64,000 nucleotides of DNA from Arcanobacterium haemolyticum DSM 20595 (GCF_000092365.1 NC_014218.1:682001-746000), one strand, 5' to 3'. Shown: positions 35,258 through 45,489, counted from the stretch's first letter. Notes: generated from the sequence alone by a model not told the origin. Numbers and translations are program-made.

Positions 35258-36322
35258 ATGACAACCACACATAAAACTCCTCCTCGTCACGTCAAGAAAA
35301 ACCTACGGATCTTCACCGTTTTCTTGATCGTGAGTATCTCGCTGGTGTTTGCCACGCTCGCCTCGGCCCTCCTCGGGCAATACGAGGTGAGCGTGGGGGA
35401 CGTGTACCGGGCACTGTTCGCACCCCTTGGGTTAGCTGAATATCCGCAAGATCCCTTAGCATTTTCCACTCTGTGGAACATTCGTTTCCCGAGAATTGCG
35501 TTAGGGCTCTTGGTGGGGGCCGCATTGGCGGTGGCCGGCGCGCTCATGCAGGCAGTATTTTCGAACCCGCTAGCGGAGCCAGGAATTATCGGTGTTTCTT
35601 CGGGAGCATCGGTGGGGGCCGCATTGGCGTTGGTGTATGCGCCGCACGCGTTGGCTGGTTTTTCGGTTCCGTTGGCTGCGTTCGGTTCGGGCTTGCTGGC
35701 TGCTTTCCTCGTGTATGTTTTGGCACGTACCCAAGGGAAAGCTGACGTTATCGTGCTCGTGCTGACGGGCATTGCAGTGACTGCAGTGTGTTCTGCACTT
35801 GCTTCAATCGCCACCTATTTGGCACCAACAACTACCCGTGACCATATTGTGTTTTGGCAGATGGGTTCACTGAACGGCACCGTTTGGAAACACGTGGCGA
35901 TCGTGGGGATCGTTGTTGTATTCGGTATTTCGTGGGCGCATTTGCTGGCGTATCGGCTTGATACCTTATCGTTGGGGGAGCAGGCTGCCGGGCATGTGGG
36001 CGTGAACGTGGGCCGGTTGCGCGTAGTGGCGATCGCGTTGGCAACATTGTTGACTGCTGCTGCTGTTTCTTACGCTGGCGTGATCGCGTTTGTGGGGTTG
36101 ATTGTTCCGCACGTGATGAGGCTTGCGTTGGGGCCACGAAACACGTATTTGTTACCCGGTTCGATGCTGGCAGGTGCGCTGCTGATTACGGTTGCGGATT
36201 TGGCTGCGCGTACGTTGATTCCGTTTGCTGATTTGCCGATAGGTATTTTCACTGCGCTTGTTGGTGGCCCGACGTTCTTTATTTTGCTTCGTACCCGAGT
36301 TCGGATTGGACAGACGAGATGA
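35258..36322 (+). CDS. hmuU: Haem ABC transporter permease (FecCD family)
   Basis: A 354-aa protein with about ten membrane helices. Family stretches: RFPRIALGLLVGAALAVAGA, MQAVFSNPLAEPGIIGVSSGA, and GVIAFVGLIVPHVMRLALGP, whose Gly-containing loop docks the ATPase. It begins 3 bp after hmuT and overlaps hmuV by 4 bp. Third-codon use flips to G/T-rich relative to hmuT. Confidence 0.92.
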   Translation: MTTTHKTPPRHVKKNLRIFTVFLIVSISLVFATLASALLGQYEVSVGDVYRALFAPLGLAEYPQDPLAFSTLWNIRFPRIALGLLVGAALAVAGALMQAVFSNPLAEPGIIGVSSGASVGAALALVYAPHALAGFSVPLAAFGSGLLAAFLVYVLARTQGKADVIVLVLTGIAVTAVCSALASIATYLAPTTTRDHIVFWQMGSLNGTVWKHVAIVGIVVVFGISWAHLLAYRLDTLSLGEQAAGHVGVNVGRLRVVAIALATLLTAAAVSYAGVIAFVGLIVPHVMRLALGPRNTYLLPGSMLAGALLITVADLAARTLIPFADLPIGIFTALVGGPTFFILLRTRVRIGQTR

Positions 36323-37098
36323 GTGAGTGTTTTCGTTCGGCGGTAGCTGCGCATCGCATCGATTTTGCGTATGGGAAACGCCCGATTTTGCGTGACGTTT
36401 CGTTGGACGTTCGGTTTGGCGAGGTAGTGGGGTTGTTGGGGCCTAACGGCACTGGCAAGTCGACGTTGATGGCTGTGATGGCTGGCGACGTCAGCGCACA
36501 TTCTGGTTACGTTGAATACCAGGGCAAGAAGGTTCAAGATTACGGCCGGAAAGAGTTGGCTCGGACGCGTTCGGTTATGCCGCAGGTGACTGAGTTTCCG
36601 TTTTCGTATACGGTGCGTGACATTGTGGCGATGGGTCGCCATTGTTGGGATACTGCACCGGAAGAAGACGATTCGATTATTGATTCTTCGTTGGAGAAAA
36701 CCGATATTTGTGGTTACGACGAACGGGACGTCACCCGGCTGTCTGGGGGAGAAAAGGCTCGTGTGACGTTTGCTCGGGTGCTCACTCAGCAGGCGGGGGT
36801 GGTTTTCTTAGATGAGCCGACGGCGGCGCTCGACATTGCTCACCAGGAACGAACAATGACAGTGTGCCGGGAACTGGCAGATGCCGGGCATGCTGTGGTT
36901 GCTGTGATGCACGATCTGCAGCTCGCTGGATCATACTGCGACAGGATTGCTTTAATGTCCGAAGGGCGTATTGTTCGCCTGGGTACTCCAACGGAAGTGC
37001 TGACTGCTCAACTGTTAACAGATGTTTACAGTTGGCCTATTGATGTGGCTACTGTGGGGGATCGGATCGTGGTGTTGCCATCGCGCACCCATAGGTAA
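36319..37098 (+). CDS. hmuV: Haem ABC transporter ATP-binding protein
   Basis: A 259-aa ATPase with Walker A GPNGTGKST, Q-loop MPQVTEFPFSYTV, signature LSGGEKARVTFARVL and Walker B VVFLDEPTAALD. It matches the HmuV/FecE group that energises FecCD permeases. ATG 36319 overlaps the hmuU end. With HmuT and HmuU it completes one importer; no haem oxygenase gene lies next to it. Confidence 0.92.
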   Translation: MSECFRSAVAAHRIDFAYGKRPILRDVSLDVRFGEVVGLLGPNGTGKSTLMAVMAGDVSAHSGYVEYQGKKVQDYGRKELARTRSVMPQVTEFPFSYTVRDIVAMGRHCWDTAPEEDDSIIDSSLEKTDICGYDERDVTRLSGGEKARVTFARVLTQQAGVVFLDEPTAALDIAHQERTMTVCRELADAGHAVVAVMHDLQLAGSYCDRIALMSEGRIVRLGTPTEVLTAQLLTDVYSWPIDVATVGDRIVVLPSRTHR

Positions 37099-37171
37099 AA
37101 CGGCGATACTGATACGGAGTATGGGTACTTAATCTCACACGCTGAAACGTGGGAGAAGATGATGACCATGA

Positions 37172-37264
37172 TAGAATTGAACAGCCGTTGGATCGGCCAC
37201 GGAGTGTCATCGCTCGGGAGAACATGCCCCGGGCTCCGTGCAACTAGAGAAAAGGAGTGATCGT
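37172..37264 (+). promoter_or_regulatory. rpsO promoter and structured leader
   Basis: TAGAAT at 37172-37177 is a good -10, with no clear -35. The leader has an outer stem CACGGAG (37198-37204) and CTCCGTG (37234-37240) enclosing a C/G-rich inner hairpin, directly before the Shine-Dalgarno AAAGGAG. S15 represses its own mRNA through leader structures in several bacteria, so this is a candidate autoregulatory element. Confidence 0.5.
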
Positions 37265-37534
37265 ATGGCTCTTTCTGCAGAGCGTAAGAACGAGATCATG
37301 AAGGAATACGCAACTCACGAAGGTGACACCGGTTCTCCGGAGGTTCAGGTTGCACTTCTGTCTGCCCGCATTAAGGAACTGACAGAGCACTTCCGTTCCC
37401 ACAAGCACGATCACCACTCACGTCGTGGTCTGATGCTTCTCATCGGTAAGCGCAAGCGTCTCCTCGCCTACTTGGCAGCAGAAGACATCGAGCGTTACCG
37501 TTCCTTGATCTCCCGTCTCGGCCTTCGCCGCTGA
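37265..37534 (+). CDS. rpsO: 30S ribosomal protein S15
   Basis: An 89-aa protein of exact family length from ATG 37265 with AAAGGAG upstream (the frame opens earlier at 37238). Signature: [38 protein letters not shown] and LLAYL. It binds the central domain of 16S rRNA. pnp follows, the usual rpsO-pnp pair, but a terminator separates them. Confidence 0.98.
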   Translation: MALSAERKNEIMKEYATHEGDTGSPEVQVALLSARIKELTEHFRSHKHDHHSRRGLMLLIGKRKRLLAYLAAEDIERYRSLISRLGLRR

Positions 37535-37541
37535 CGCAAGA

Positions 37542-37574
37542 TTATCGGCCCGGCCTAACGGTTCGGGCCGATAA
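37542..37574 (+). terminator. Intrinsic terminator after rpsO
   Basis: Perfect 11-bp stem TTATCGGCCCG (37542-37552) with CGGGCCGATAA (37564-37574). The T-tract is weak (CTCTACTT), so read-through into pnp is possible. Confidence 0.7.
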
Positions 37575-37844
37575 CTCTACTTCCTGCTTTCACCTACGAA
37601 AGCATAAAAGAGCGTAGACTGTTTACGTAACTGGCGGCGAACGTCGTCGTCAAAACTATGCGCTATACGCGCACGCGGCGCCTCGCGCCCAACGAAAAAT
37701 CGCGTACCGAAGCAGGTATGCACTGAAGAAAAGAAGATGCCCGTTTCGGTTCGGTCCTCGGTTGTGGTGAACGGATGCCACACCAGGAACCCGTTCATGA
37801 GAATCGATGACCGCACCCGGGCGCAAACCCGTAAAGGAGATCCC
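37575..37844 (+). promoter_or_regulatory. pnp leader region with hairpin
   Basis: A 270-nt non-coding stretch before pnp. GGTCCTCGGTTGTGG (37753-37767) pairs with CCACACCAGGAACC (37778-37791) in an imperfect but stable hairpin; a C/G-rich palindromic stretch is near 37665-37690. Structured pnp leaders are known, including the Actino-pnp RNA motif, and this is a candidate. I cannot align it to that family here. Confidence 0.45.
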
Positions 37845-40226
37845 ATGGAGGGTCCAGACGTTAAATTTGCTGAAGCCGTTATCGATAACGGTTCTTTCGG
37901 CACCCGTACCATTCGTTTCGAAACTGGCCTTTTGGCTCGTCAAGCTGCAGGTTGTGCGTTGGCCTACCTTGACGGCGAAACCACCGTTCTTTCTGCCACC
38001 GCAGTATCTAGCCAGCCAAAGGAACACTTTGACTTCTTCCCACTAACTGTGGATGTTGAAGAACGCTCCTACGCTGCCGGCCGTATTCCAGGATCGTTCT
38101 TCCGCCGTGAAGGCCGCCCAGGAACTGACGCCATCTTGGCTGCTCGTTTGATTGATCGTCCGCTTCGCCCAGCATTCGTCAAGGGCCTGCGTAACGAAGT
38201 TCAGGTTGTGGCAACCGTGCTCACCATTCACCCAGATGATGCTTACGACGTGGTGGCAATCAATGCCGCATCCATGTCCACCCAGCTCTCTGGTCTCCCA
38301 TTCTCGGGACCAATCGGTGGTGTTCGTATCTCGCTCATCGATGGCCAGTGGGTTGCATTCCCACGCTGGTCCGAAATGCCACGCGCAACCTTCACCATGG
38401 TTGTTGCTGGCCGTATTGTTGGCGATGACGTGGCCATCATGATGGTTGAAGCAGAAGGTGGCGAAAACGCCGTCGAAAACATTGCCAAGGGTGGCGTGAA
38501 GCCAACCGAAGAAGTTGTGGCACAGGGCCTCGAAGCTGCCAAGACCTTCATCCGTACCCTTTGTGAAGCACAGCAGGAACTCGCTGCTCAGGCAGCAAAG
38601 CCAACCGAAGAATACCCACTCTTCCCATCGTACGAAGATGCTGAATACGACGCAGTTGGCGGCAAGATCGGCAGCCGTTTTGAAGAACTTTGGGGCATCA
38701 CCGACAAGCACGAACGCGACGATGCTCTCAACGAACTCACCACTGACATCGTTGAATCGTTGGGTGAAGAATTCCCAGAACGCGAACAGGCTCTTGCGTT
38801 GGCAGTGAACGCTCACTGGAAGAAGGCCATGCGTGAACGCGTACTGACCACCGGTGAGCGTATGGACGGCCGTACCCCAGTGGAAATCCGTACCATCACG
38901 GCAGAATCTGATATTCTTCCACGCGTCCACGGTTCCGCTTTGTTCCAGCGCGGCGAAACCCAGATTATGGGTGTGACCACGCTCAACATGCTCAAGATGG
39001 AACAGCAGCTCGATAACCTTTCCCCGGTTACCGCCAAGCGCTACATCCACCACTACAACTTCCCACCATACTCAACCGGTGAAACCGGCCGTGTTGGTTC
39101 GCCAAAGCGCCGCGAAATCGGCCACGGTATGCTCGCAGAACGCGCACTCGTGCCAGTTCTCCCATCCCGTGAAGAGTTCCCATACGCGATCCGCCAGGTC
39201 TCCGAAGCGCTCGGCTCCAACGGTTCTACGTCGATGGGCTCCGTGTGTGCATCCACCATTTCGTTGATGAACGCAGGCGTTCCGCTGAAAGCTGTCGTTG
39301 CGGGTATCGCAATGGGCTTGGTTTCCGGTGAAATCGATGGCGAACAGCGTTACGTGGCATTGACCGACATCCTCGGTGCAGAAGACGCCCTGGGCGATAT
39401 GGACTTCAAGGTTGCAGGTACTCGAGACTTCGTGACTGCACTTCAGCTTGATACTAAGCTCGATGGTATCCCAGCAGAAGTTTTGGCTGCTGCTCTTGGC
39501 CAGGCACACGATGCCCGCCAGGCAATCCTCGATTTGATCGAAGAAGCCGTGCCAGAACCGGACGATATGGCTGAAACCGCTCCACGTATCATCTCCGTGA
39601 AGATCCCAGTGGACAAGATTGGTGAAGTCATTGGACCTAAAGGCAAGATGATCAACCAGATTCAGGACGATACTGGCGCTGAGATCACGATTGAAGAAGA
39701 CGGCACAGTATTCATCGGCGCAACCAACGGTTCGTCTGCTGAAGCTGCACGTCAGACCATCAACCAGATCGCTAACCCAACCATGCCAGAAGTTGGTGAA
39801 CGCTTTGTTGGAACGGTTGTTAAGACAACCACCTTCGGTGCGTTCATCTCCTTGGCTCCAGGCAAGGATGGTTTGCTCCACATTTCGCAGATTCGCCGTT
39901 TGGTTGGCGGCAAGCGCGTTGAGAACGTTGAAGATGTACTTAACGTTGGCGATAAGGTTGAAGTTGAACTGGCTGAAATCGATCAGCGCGGTAAGCTTTC
40001 GCTCCACGCGGTTCTCACTGAAGAACAACTTGAGGCTGAAAAGGCTGCTGAAGAAGAGTTCAAGGCCAAGCGTGCAGAGCGTGGTGAACGCGGTGAGCGT
40101 TCCGAACGCCATGACCGCCGCGATCGTGGAGAGCGCCGTGAGCGTGGCGAACGCCGCCCACGCCGCCGCACCCGCAAGGCTGAAGAAGCCACAGATTCTC
40201 CAGAATCAGCTGAATCTGCTGAATGA
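37845..40226 (+). CDS. pnp: Polyribonucleotide nucleotidyltransferase (PNPase)
   Basis: A 793-aa phosphorolytic 3-to-5 exoribonuclease: two RNase PH domains, then KH ([20 protein letters not shown]) and S1 ([21 protein letters not shown]) domains. It ends in a long Arg/Glu/Asp-rich tail ([19 protein letters not shown] and an acidic end). ATG 37845 follows AAAGGAG; the frame is open from 37737 without a start signal. RNase J is encoded five kilobases on, so two main mRNA-decay enzymes lie close together. Confidence 0.97.
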   Translation: MEGPDVKFAEAVIDNGSFGTRTIRFETGLLARQAAGCALAYLDGETTVLSATAVSSQPKEHFDFFPLTVDVEERSYAAGRIPGSFFRREGRPGTDAILAARLIDRPLRPAFVKGLRNEVQVVATVLTIHPDDAYDVVAINAASMSTQLSGLPFSGPIGGVRISLIDGQWVAFPRWSEMPRATFTMVVAGRIVGDDVAIMMVEAEGGENAVENIAKGGVKPTEEVVAQGLEAAKTFIRTLCEAQQELAAQAAKPTEEYPLFPSYEDAEYDAVGGKIGSRFEELWGITDKHERDDALNELTTDIVESLGEEFPEREQALALAVNAHWKKAMRERVLTTGERMDGRTPVEIRTITAESDILPRVHGSALFQRGETQIMGVTTLNMLKMEQQLDNLSPVTAKRYIHHYNFPPYSTGETGRVGSPKRREIGHGMLAERALVPVLPSREEFPYAIRQVSEALGSNGSTSMGSVCASTISLMNAGVPLKAVVAGIAMGLVSGEIDGEQRYVALTDILGAEDALGDMDFKVAGTRDFVTALQLDTKLDGIPAEVLAAALGQAHDARQAILDLIEEAVPEPDDMAETAPRIISVKIPVDKIGEVIGPKGKMINQIQDDTGAEITIEEDGTVFIGATNGSSAEAARQTINQIANPTMPEVGERFVGTVVKTTTFGAFISLAPGKDGLLHISQIRRLVGGKRVENVEDVLNVGDKVEVELAEIDQRGKLSLHAVLTEEQLEAEKAAEEEFKAKRAERGERGERSERHDRRDRGERRERGERRPRRRTRKAEEATDSPESAESAE

Positions 40227-40295
40227 TCGCTTTTTGATTGATCAAAACGATCACAAGAACGTGTGAGTAGCACATACTTGCATTAACAAGTGAAT

Positions 40296-40327
40296 GATAG
40301 CCGGCAACGATCAGGTTGCCGGCTATC
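40296..40327 (+). terminator. Intrinsic terminator after pnp
   Basis: Perfect 13-bp stem GATAGCCGGCAAC (40296-40308) with GTTGCCGGCTATC (40315-40327) around GATCAG. It ends 24 bp before the MFS gene start. Confidence 0.8.
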
Positions 40328-40351
40328 GTCAATTCCCACGGAAGGGGAATG

Positions 40352-41554
40352 ATGGACGCACGTACGATGAACATGAAATATGTGATGTTCCAAGCCAGTT
40401 ACTGGATGGTTTTTTGCGTTTGCGTTGGGTTCATTTCCTTCTATCTGCAGGCGATGGGATTGTTGGACGCGCAAATCGGGGTGGCTACCGCGATTTTTTG
40501 TGGTTTGACCTTCCTGATGCAGCCGGTGCTAGGAAATTTGAGTGACCATTATTCGGCCCTGACCTGGAAGCGCGTCACGTTCGGCCTAACCGCCGCATAT
40601 TTCCTGGTGTGCCTGGTGATGATCGCGGTTCCGCACAAGCTGATCAACGTGTTTTTGCTTGGCACGCTGTATTTCTTAGGTAACCTGATCGCGCCGTTCA
40701 TAAACAGTGCCCACTATCATTATTCGAGCCGCGGCTACTATATTAATTTTGGTATTGCGCGCGGGGCGGGTTCGGCAGCTTTCGCGATGCTTGCACTGAT
40801 TATCGGTAGTGTGGCACAAGAATCGGGGCCGCGAGCAATCCCGGTGTTCGGTGCGGCCGTATCGATCATCCTCATGCTCGTAACCCTCTGGCTCCCTTAC
40901 TTGGATTCGGCCCCACAGGGTACAGGCCATCATGTGCCTCATTCGCGCGTGAACGTGGTGAACTTTTTGCGTAAGTACCCAACATTTTCCATGATGCTAC
41001 TGGCAGTGCTTCTCATGTATTTCTCCCATAATTTGTTGAGCATTTTTCTTCTCCAAGTGGTGCAATCGTTAGGTGGGGATAGTTCGCATTTGGGCACGGC
41101 GCTGGCGCTCCAGGCATCAGTAGAAATCCCGGTGTTATTTGGTTTTTCGTTGCTGATGCGCTATTTCGCGGTGAAGAAGTTGATGCTGTTTGCGGGCTTT
41201 GGTTATATCGTTCGTGCGCTCATGTATCTTGCTTCTGGCAGTATCCCGATGCTGTATGCCACGCAGTTCGCACAGATGTGTAGTTTTGCGATTCTTGCGG
41301 CTGCTTCTGTGTACTACACGGGGATTTACGTTGAGGAAGCAGATCAGACCACGGGCCAAGCGTTTATGACCAGCATGATGCCCGCATCTACCGTGTTAGC
41401 TTCCTTGACTGGCGGCTGGATTTTGCAGTACATAAGCATGAGTGCGATGTTGTATTTTAACCTCGCGGTGACGTTGTGCGCTGTGGTTATCGCATTTTTG
41501 TCAGTTCGGATGCCTGATAGAAGAGTCTTTCCAGGCTCTGGTGACGTAAGATAG
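40352..41554 (+). CDS. MFS transporter (MFS_1-like/LacY-type)
   Basis: A 400-aa protein with about 12 membrane helices. QASYWMVFCVCVGFISFYLQ, QPVLGNLSDHYSALTWKRV (a motif A-like D-x-x-x-R/K loop) and FGIARGAGSAAFAM resemble the MFS_1_like group that contains LacY, nucleoside-proton symporters and phenylpropionate carriers. Start at ATG 40352 (or 40349) after AAGGGG. Substrate unknown; the genes on either side give no hint. Confidence 0.8.
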   Translation: MDARTMNMKYVMFQASYWMVFCVCVGFISFYLQAMGLLDAQIGVATAIFCGLTFLMQPVLGNLSDHYSALTWKRVTFGLTAAYFLVCLVMIAVPHKLINVFLLGTLYFLGNLIAPFINSAHYHYSSRGYYINFGIARGAGSAAFAMLALIIGSVAQESGPRAIPVFGAAVSIILMLVTLWLPYLDSAPQGTGHHVPHSRVNVVNFLRKYPTFSMMLLAVLLMYFSHNLLSIFLLQVVQSLGGDSSHLGTALALQASVEIPVLFGFSLLMRYFAVKKLMLFAGFGYIVRALMYLASGSIPMLYATQFAQMCSFAILAAASVYYTGIYVEEADQTTGQAFMTSMMPASTVLASLTGGWILQYISMSAMLYFNLAVTLCAVVIAFLSVRMPDRRVFPGSGDVR

Positions 41555-41589
41555 AGCAGTGTTTGTGGTTTCGATAAGGGGGAATTGAC

Positions 41590-42911
41590 GTGACCTTCAC
41601 GATCCAGCATTTGCCGATGGATAGGCATGAGACGATAACGTTCGTTGAGGATGGGATTGTTGGCCAGCGTACGATTTTGCCTGGTGGCGTCCGTGTTTTG
41701 ACGGAGAAGGTTCCCGGCCAGCGCTCGGTTTCTGCTGGTTTTTGGGTGAGTGCCGGTTCGCGTGATGAACAGGCGGGGCACGAAGGCTCTACCCATTTTT
41801 TGGAGCACATGCTGTTTAAGGGCACTGATACGCAGAGTGCTGCTGATATTTCTGCGTTGGGTGATTTTTTGGGGGTACGTTGAATGCTGCTACGGCGCGC
41901 CAGTACACTTCCTATTATGGGCGCGTTTTTGCGGCAGATTTGCCGCAGTTGATGGAGCTGCTTATCGATATGCTCACGCGTTCTACGTTGGATGCGGGGG
42001 AGATGGAGACTGAGCGTGGCGTGATTTTGGAGGAGTTGGCCGCGTCTGAAGATGACGTCACCGACGTTGCCGAGCACGCGTTGCTTCCGTTGGTGATGGG
42101 GGATCACCCGTTGGCACGCCCGGTTGGTGGTACGCCTAAGACGGTGAGTGGGTTGCGTCACGATCAGATGATCGATCACTACCGTATGAATTATCAGCCG
42201 CACGAGATCATTTTTACGGCAGTTGGCGATGTTGACCATCGTGATTTTTGCGAACTTGTTCAGGCTTTGTTGCTTGGTGGCGGTTGGGTTCTTAACGACG
42301 ACCTTCTACCTGCGCCGCGCCGGCGTGTGGCAGATATTGTATATCCGGCTATTGGCGGCGAATTGCGCTTGGAGCGCCCGGGCCGGCAGACGGCCGTGGC
42401 GCTCGGGTGGCCGGGGCTGACGATTGACGATGATCGCGAACATGCGTCGATGGCGTTGGAGTTGATCTTGGGCGGCGGCCCGTCGTCGCGTCTCTTCCAG
42501 GAAGTCCGTGAGAAGCGTGGCTTGGCGTATTCTACGTATGCGTGGCAAATGAATTCTGCTGAAGGCGGGGCTTTTTTGTTGGAAGCGCAATGCCAGCCAG
42601 AAAACGCGGATGATGTTGCTGGAATCATGACACAGTGCTTGGATGATATCGCGCGCAGGGGCGTGACCCAGCAGGAGATGCTGACTGCGTTTAACCAGCG
42701 GCGTGCTCAACTCGTCTTTTCGTCGGAAGCAAATGGATTTAGGCGATCACGGCTGGGCCAATCAGAAATCTTCCGCGGCGATATCTGGTCCATTGAACAT
42801 TCCTTGGAAGCATCGCGTAAGGTAACCGCTGACCAGGTACAGCAGCTTGCGCTAGAGATCATCGAACGCCCACGTTCACTCGTGATAGCTGGGCCGCAGG
42901 CCATGCGCTAA
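41590..42911 (+). pseudogene. M16 zinc protease (PqqL/YmxG-like), split by a one-base frameshift
   Basis: The frame from ATG 41590 encodes 97 aa including the inverted zinc motif HFLEH and stops at 41881. The frame from 41880 encodes the other 343 aa, including TERGVILEEL, the downstream zinc Glu region, and the typical RGLAYSTYAW. Adding one G to the GGGGG run at 41870-41874 gives DFLGGTLNAATARQYTSYY, the expected family join (GGxxNAxTxxxxTxYY). Together about 440 aa, normal length. Everything else is intact, so this is either a very recent frameshift or a homopolymer error. Position after pnp is usual for this gene. Confidence 0.85.
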
Positions 42912-42916
42912 GCACT

Positions 42917-42950
42917 GAGGGGGATTTGAAACGTATTCTACATCCCCCTC
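42917..42950. terminator. Terminator between the M16 gene and the GNAT gene
   Basis: GAGGGGGAT (42917-42925) and ATCCCCCTC (42942-42950) form a 9-bp stem followed by GATTTATT. It lies between convergent genes and could serve both. Nothing else was recognised between 42912 and 43079. Confidence 0.65.
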
Positions 42951-43079
42951 GATTTATTCGATCAACTTTGAAGATCTCAAGATCCACTGCGTGATCCGCA
43001 TGCCTTTCATGAACATGTTACGGCGAAAAGGAACCGTATAGGTAGAAGACTCCTATGGGCATTGGTCAAAGAACGGCGG

Positions 43080-43661
43080 CTAGAGTAAAGCCCACCACAA
43101 AAATTCGGCCACCTCGCCGCCATCAACCTGAGCCACTCGACGCAACGGACGCGCCCTAAAGCCACACTGAGACAGAAGATTAGTCATCTTATCGTGCCCA
43201 GCAATCACCCACATGTGAATCTCCGTAGCACCAGCATCCTTCGCAATATCAGTCACTGCCGCCAACATACGTGGCTCATGCTGCTGCGAAGCAAACCGAG
43301 ACGGCACATCAAACGCCTGAATTTCGAACGCGATACGTGGCTGGCCAGACTCAGCATCAAGACCGGCAGGATCGTCGTCGTCCATAACAACCGGATCCGC
43401 AGGCGCAAGCACAACTAAACCCTCAACACGACCATCCGCATCCGCAACTAACACATGATGCCCCAAAATCGCAGGCCGAACCAACGTATCCTGCCACACA
43501 GAGGTGAGCGAACCGACGTCAAGAGCCATACGCGCCGAAGCCCCCGGCATACGGCCAAGCCCCGCGCCAATCGCCTCCAACAAAGCCTCAGACTGAACCT
43601 GACCAATCGCCAACGCATCGGACAAAACCGCGGGGCGAACCGATAACTTATCTTTACTCAC
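43080..43661 (-). CDS. GNAT family N-acetyltransferase
   Basis: A 193-aa protein with a degenerate GNAT fold: SVRPAVLSDALAIGQVQSEALLEA at the N-terminus, HVLVADADGRVEGLVVLAP as the central strands, and EIHMWVIAGHDKMTNLLSQCGFRARPLRR as the C-terminal motif B region. The acetyl-CoA loop is poorly conserved (PRMLAAVTDIAKDAGA), so substrate and activity are uncertain. Divergent from rnj, with 88 bp between starts. Confidence 0.72.
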   Translation of the reverse strand: MSKDKLSVRPAVLSDALAIGQVQSEALLEAIGAGLGRMPGASARMALDVGSLTSVWQDTLVRPAILGHHVLVADADGRVEGLVVLAPADPVVMDDDDPAGLDAESGQPRIAFEIQAFDVPSRFASQQHEPRMLAAVTDIAKDAGATEIHMWVIAGHDKMTNLLSQCGFRARPLRRVAQVDGGEVAEFLWWALL

Positions 43662-43749
43662 CCTCCCATTCTCTCAACATACGAAACCAACCGCGAGTCA
43701 GGCATCACGCCCACCGCATAAAACCCAAAACCGTGAGATAATAGAAAAC

Positions 43750-45423
43750 GTGAATGAACAACTGCCTCCCGAACTTCAACCAGATACTGTACGCATCGTC
43801 CCACTAGGCGGAATCGGCGAAATCGGCCGAAACATGACCGTCTTTGAACTCAACGGACGCATCCTCATCGTCGATTGCGGCGTACTCTTCCCAGAAGAAT
43901 CCCAACCAGGCGTAGATCTTATCCTGCCGGACTTCGATTACATACGCGACCGCATGGACGCAATCGACGGCATCGTGCTCACCCACGGCCACGAAGATCA
44001 TATCGGCGCCGTCCCATACCTGCTCCGCCTACGCGAAGATATTCCCATCATCGGCTCCGAACTCACGGTAGCGCTCGTTGAAGCCAAACTCGCCGAACAC
44101 CGCATCAAGCCATTTTCCATGGTTGTTGAAGAAGGCGACGTGGAACAAATCGGCCCATTCGAATGCGAATTCGTGGCCGTCAACCACTCCATCCCAGACG
44201 CCCTGGCCGTAGCCATCAAATCCGTAGCCGGAACTATCCTGCACACCGGCGATTTCAAAATGGACCAGTTGCCGTTGGACGGACGCATCACCGATCTGCG
44301 CACCTTCGCGCGCCTGGCCGATGAAGGCGTTGACCTGTTCATGGTGGATTCCACCAATGCCGAAGTGCCGGGGTTCGTGCGGTCCGAAGGTGAAATCGGG
44401 CCCGTGTTGGAGAATGTTTTTGCGCAGTCCAGCGGGCAGATCGTGGTGGCGTCGTTCGCATCGCACGTTCACCGTGTGCAGCAGGTACTCGATGCTGCGG
44501 CGAAGTTCGGCCGGAAAGTGTGCTTCGTTGGGCGTTCGATGGTACGCAACATGGGGATCGCCGAAGAACTCGGTTATCTGGACGTACCGGACGGGATCCT
44601 GGTGGACCTCAAGAAAGCCGATTCCGTGGCGCCGGAGCAGATCGTCTACATGTCTACCGGTTCGCAAGGGGAGCCGATGGCTGTGCTTTCCCGGATCGCT
44701 AGCGGCACCCACAAGTCCATCACCGTTGGGCCAAATGACACGGTTATCTTCGCATCCTCGCTAATACCAGGCAACGAAAACTCGGTATTCCGCCTGATCA
44801 ACGGGCTAACCAAACTTGGCACCCGCGTGGTGCATCAAGGGAACGCGAAAGTCCATGTTTCTGGGCACTCTGCTCAAGGCGAATTGCTCTACTGCTACAA
44901 CATCGTAGAACCAGAATATGTGATGCCTGTGCACGGCGAACCACGCCACCTGGTTGCCAACGGGGCGATTGCTGTGAAAACTGGCGTGCCAGCCGAAAAC
45001 GTGCTGCTCGCAGAGGATGGATCTGTGATCGATATGCACGAAGGCAAGTGCAAGATCGTTGGCGAAGTGCCATGCGGGCATGTGTACGTTGACGGCTCTT
45101 CAGTTGGCGAAATCACCGAAGCCGAACTCACCGATCGCCTAACCCTTGGGGAAGAAGGCTTTATCGCCGTGTTCGCCGTGGTAGATGGACAAAAGCGCCG
45201 AATCATTGCTGGGCCACACATCCAAGCCCGCGGCATGGCCGAAGACGATTCCGTATTCGATCATATCCTGCCACAAGTAACCCAAGCACTCGAAGAAGCC
45301 GTTGCTTCCGAAGGCGCCACCAGCTACCAGATGCAGCAGGCGATGCGCCGAGTCCTTGGCCGGTGGGCTGCTAAGTCATTGCGCCGATCGCCGATGATCA
45401 TCCCAACGGTGATTGAAGCGTAA
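43750..45423 (+). CDS. rnj: Ribonuclease J
   Basis: A 557-aa metallo-beta-lactamase/beta-CASP nuclease for mRNA decay and rRNA maturation. Zinc motif THGHEDHIG, HTGDFKMD, the beta-CASP SFASHVHRVQQ and NSVFRLINGLTKLG segments, SGHSAQGEL and PVHGEPRHL are all present. GTG 43750 lies 7 nt after GATAAT (43737-43742) with no Shine-Dalgarno, suggesting a leaderless mRNA. Codon third-position style changes from A/C to G/T near 44330 and back near 44745. Confidence 0.96.
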   Translation: MNEQLPPELQPDTVRIVPLGGIGEIGRNMTVFELNGRILIVDCGVLFPEESQPGVDLILPDFDYIRDRMDAIDGIVLTHGHEDHIGAVPYLLRLREDIPIIGSELTVALVEAKLAEHRIKPFSMVVEEGDVEQIGPFECEFVAVNHSIPDALAVAIKSVAGTILHTGDFKMDQLPLDGRITDLRTFARLADEGVDLFMVDSTNAEVPGFVRSEGEIGPVLENVFAQSSGQIVVASFASHVHRVQQVLDAAAKFGRKVCFVGRSMVRNMGIAEELGYLDVPDGILVDLKKADSVAPEQIVYMSTGSQGEPMAVLSRIASGTHKSITVGPNDTVIFASSLIPGNENSVFRLINGLTKLGTRVVHQGNAKVHVSGHSAQGELLYCYNIVEPEYVMPVHGEPRHLVANGAIAVKTGVPAENVLLAEDGSVIDMHEGKCKIVGEVPCGHVYVDGSSVGEITEAELTDRLTLGEEGFIAVFAVVDGQKRRIIAGPHIQARGMAEDDSVFDHILPQVTQALEEAVASEGATSYQMQQAMRRVLGRWAAKSLRRSPMIIPTVIEA

Positions 45424-45442
45424 AATCCAAGGATCTAATAGC

Positions 45443-45474
45443 AGAAGAGCGGCGGGGATTCCCGCCGCTCTTCT
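45443..45474 (+). terminator. Intrinsic terminator after rnj
   Basis: Perfect 14-bp stem AGAAGAGCGGCGGG (45443-45456) with CCCGCCGCTCTTCT (45461-45474) and a GATT loop. Confidence 0.8.
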
Positions 45475-45489
45475 CTGATATAGGGTTAG

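Noticed and set aside
37577-37912. 111-codon minus frame across the pnp leader
   Set aside because: It overlaps the start of pnp and the structured leader; no coding bias or family similarity.
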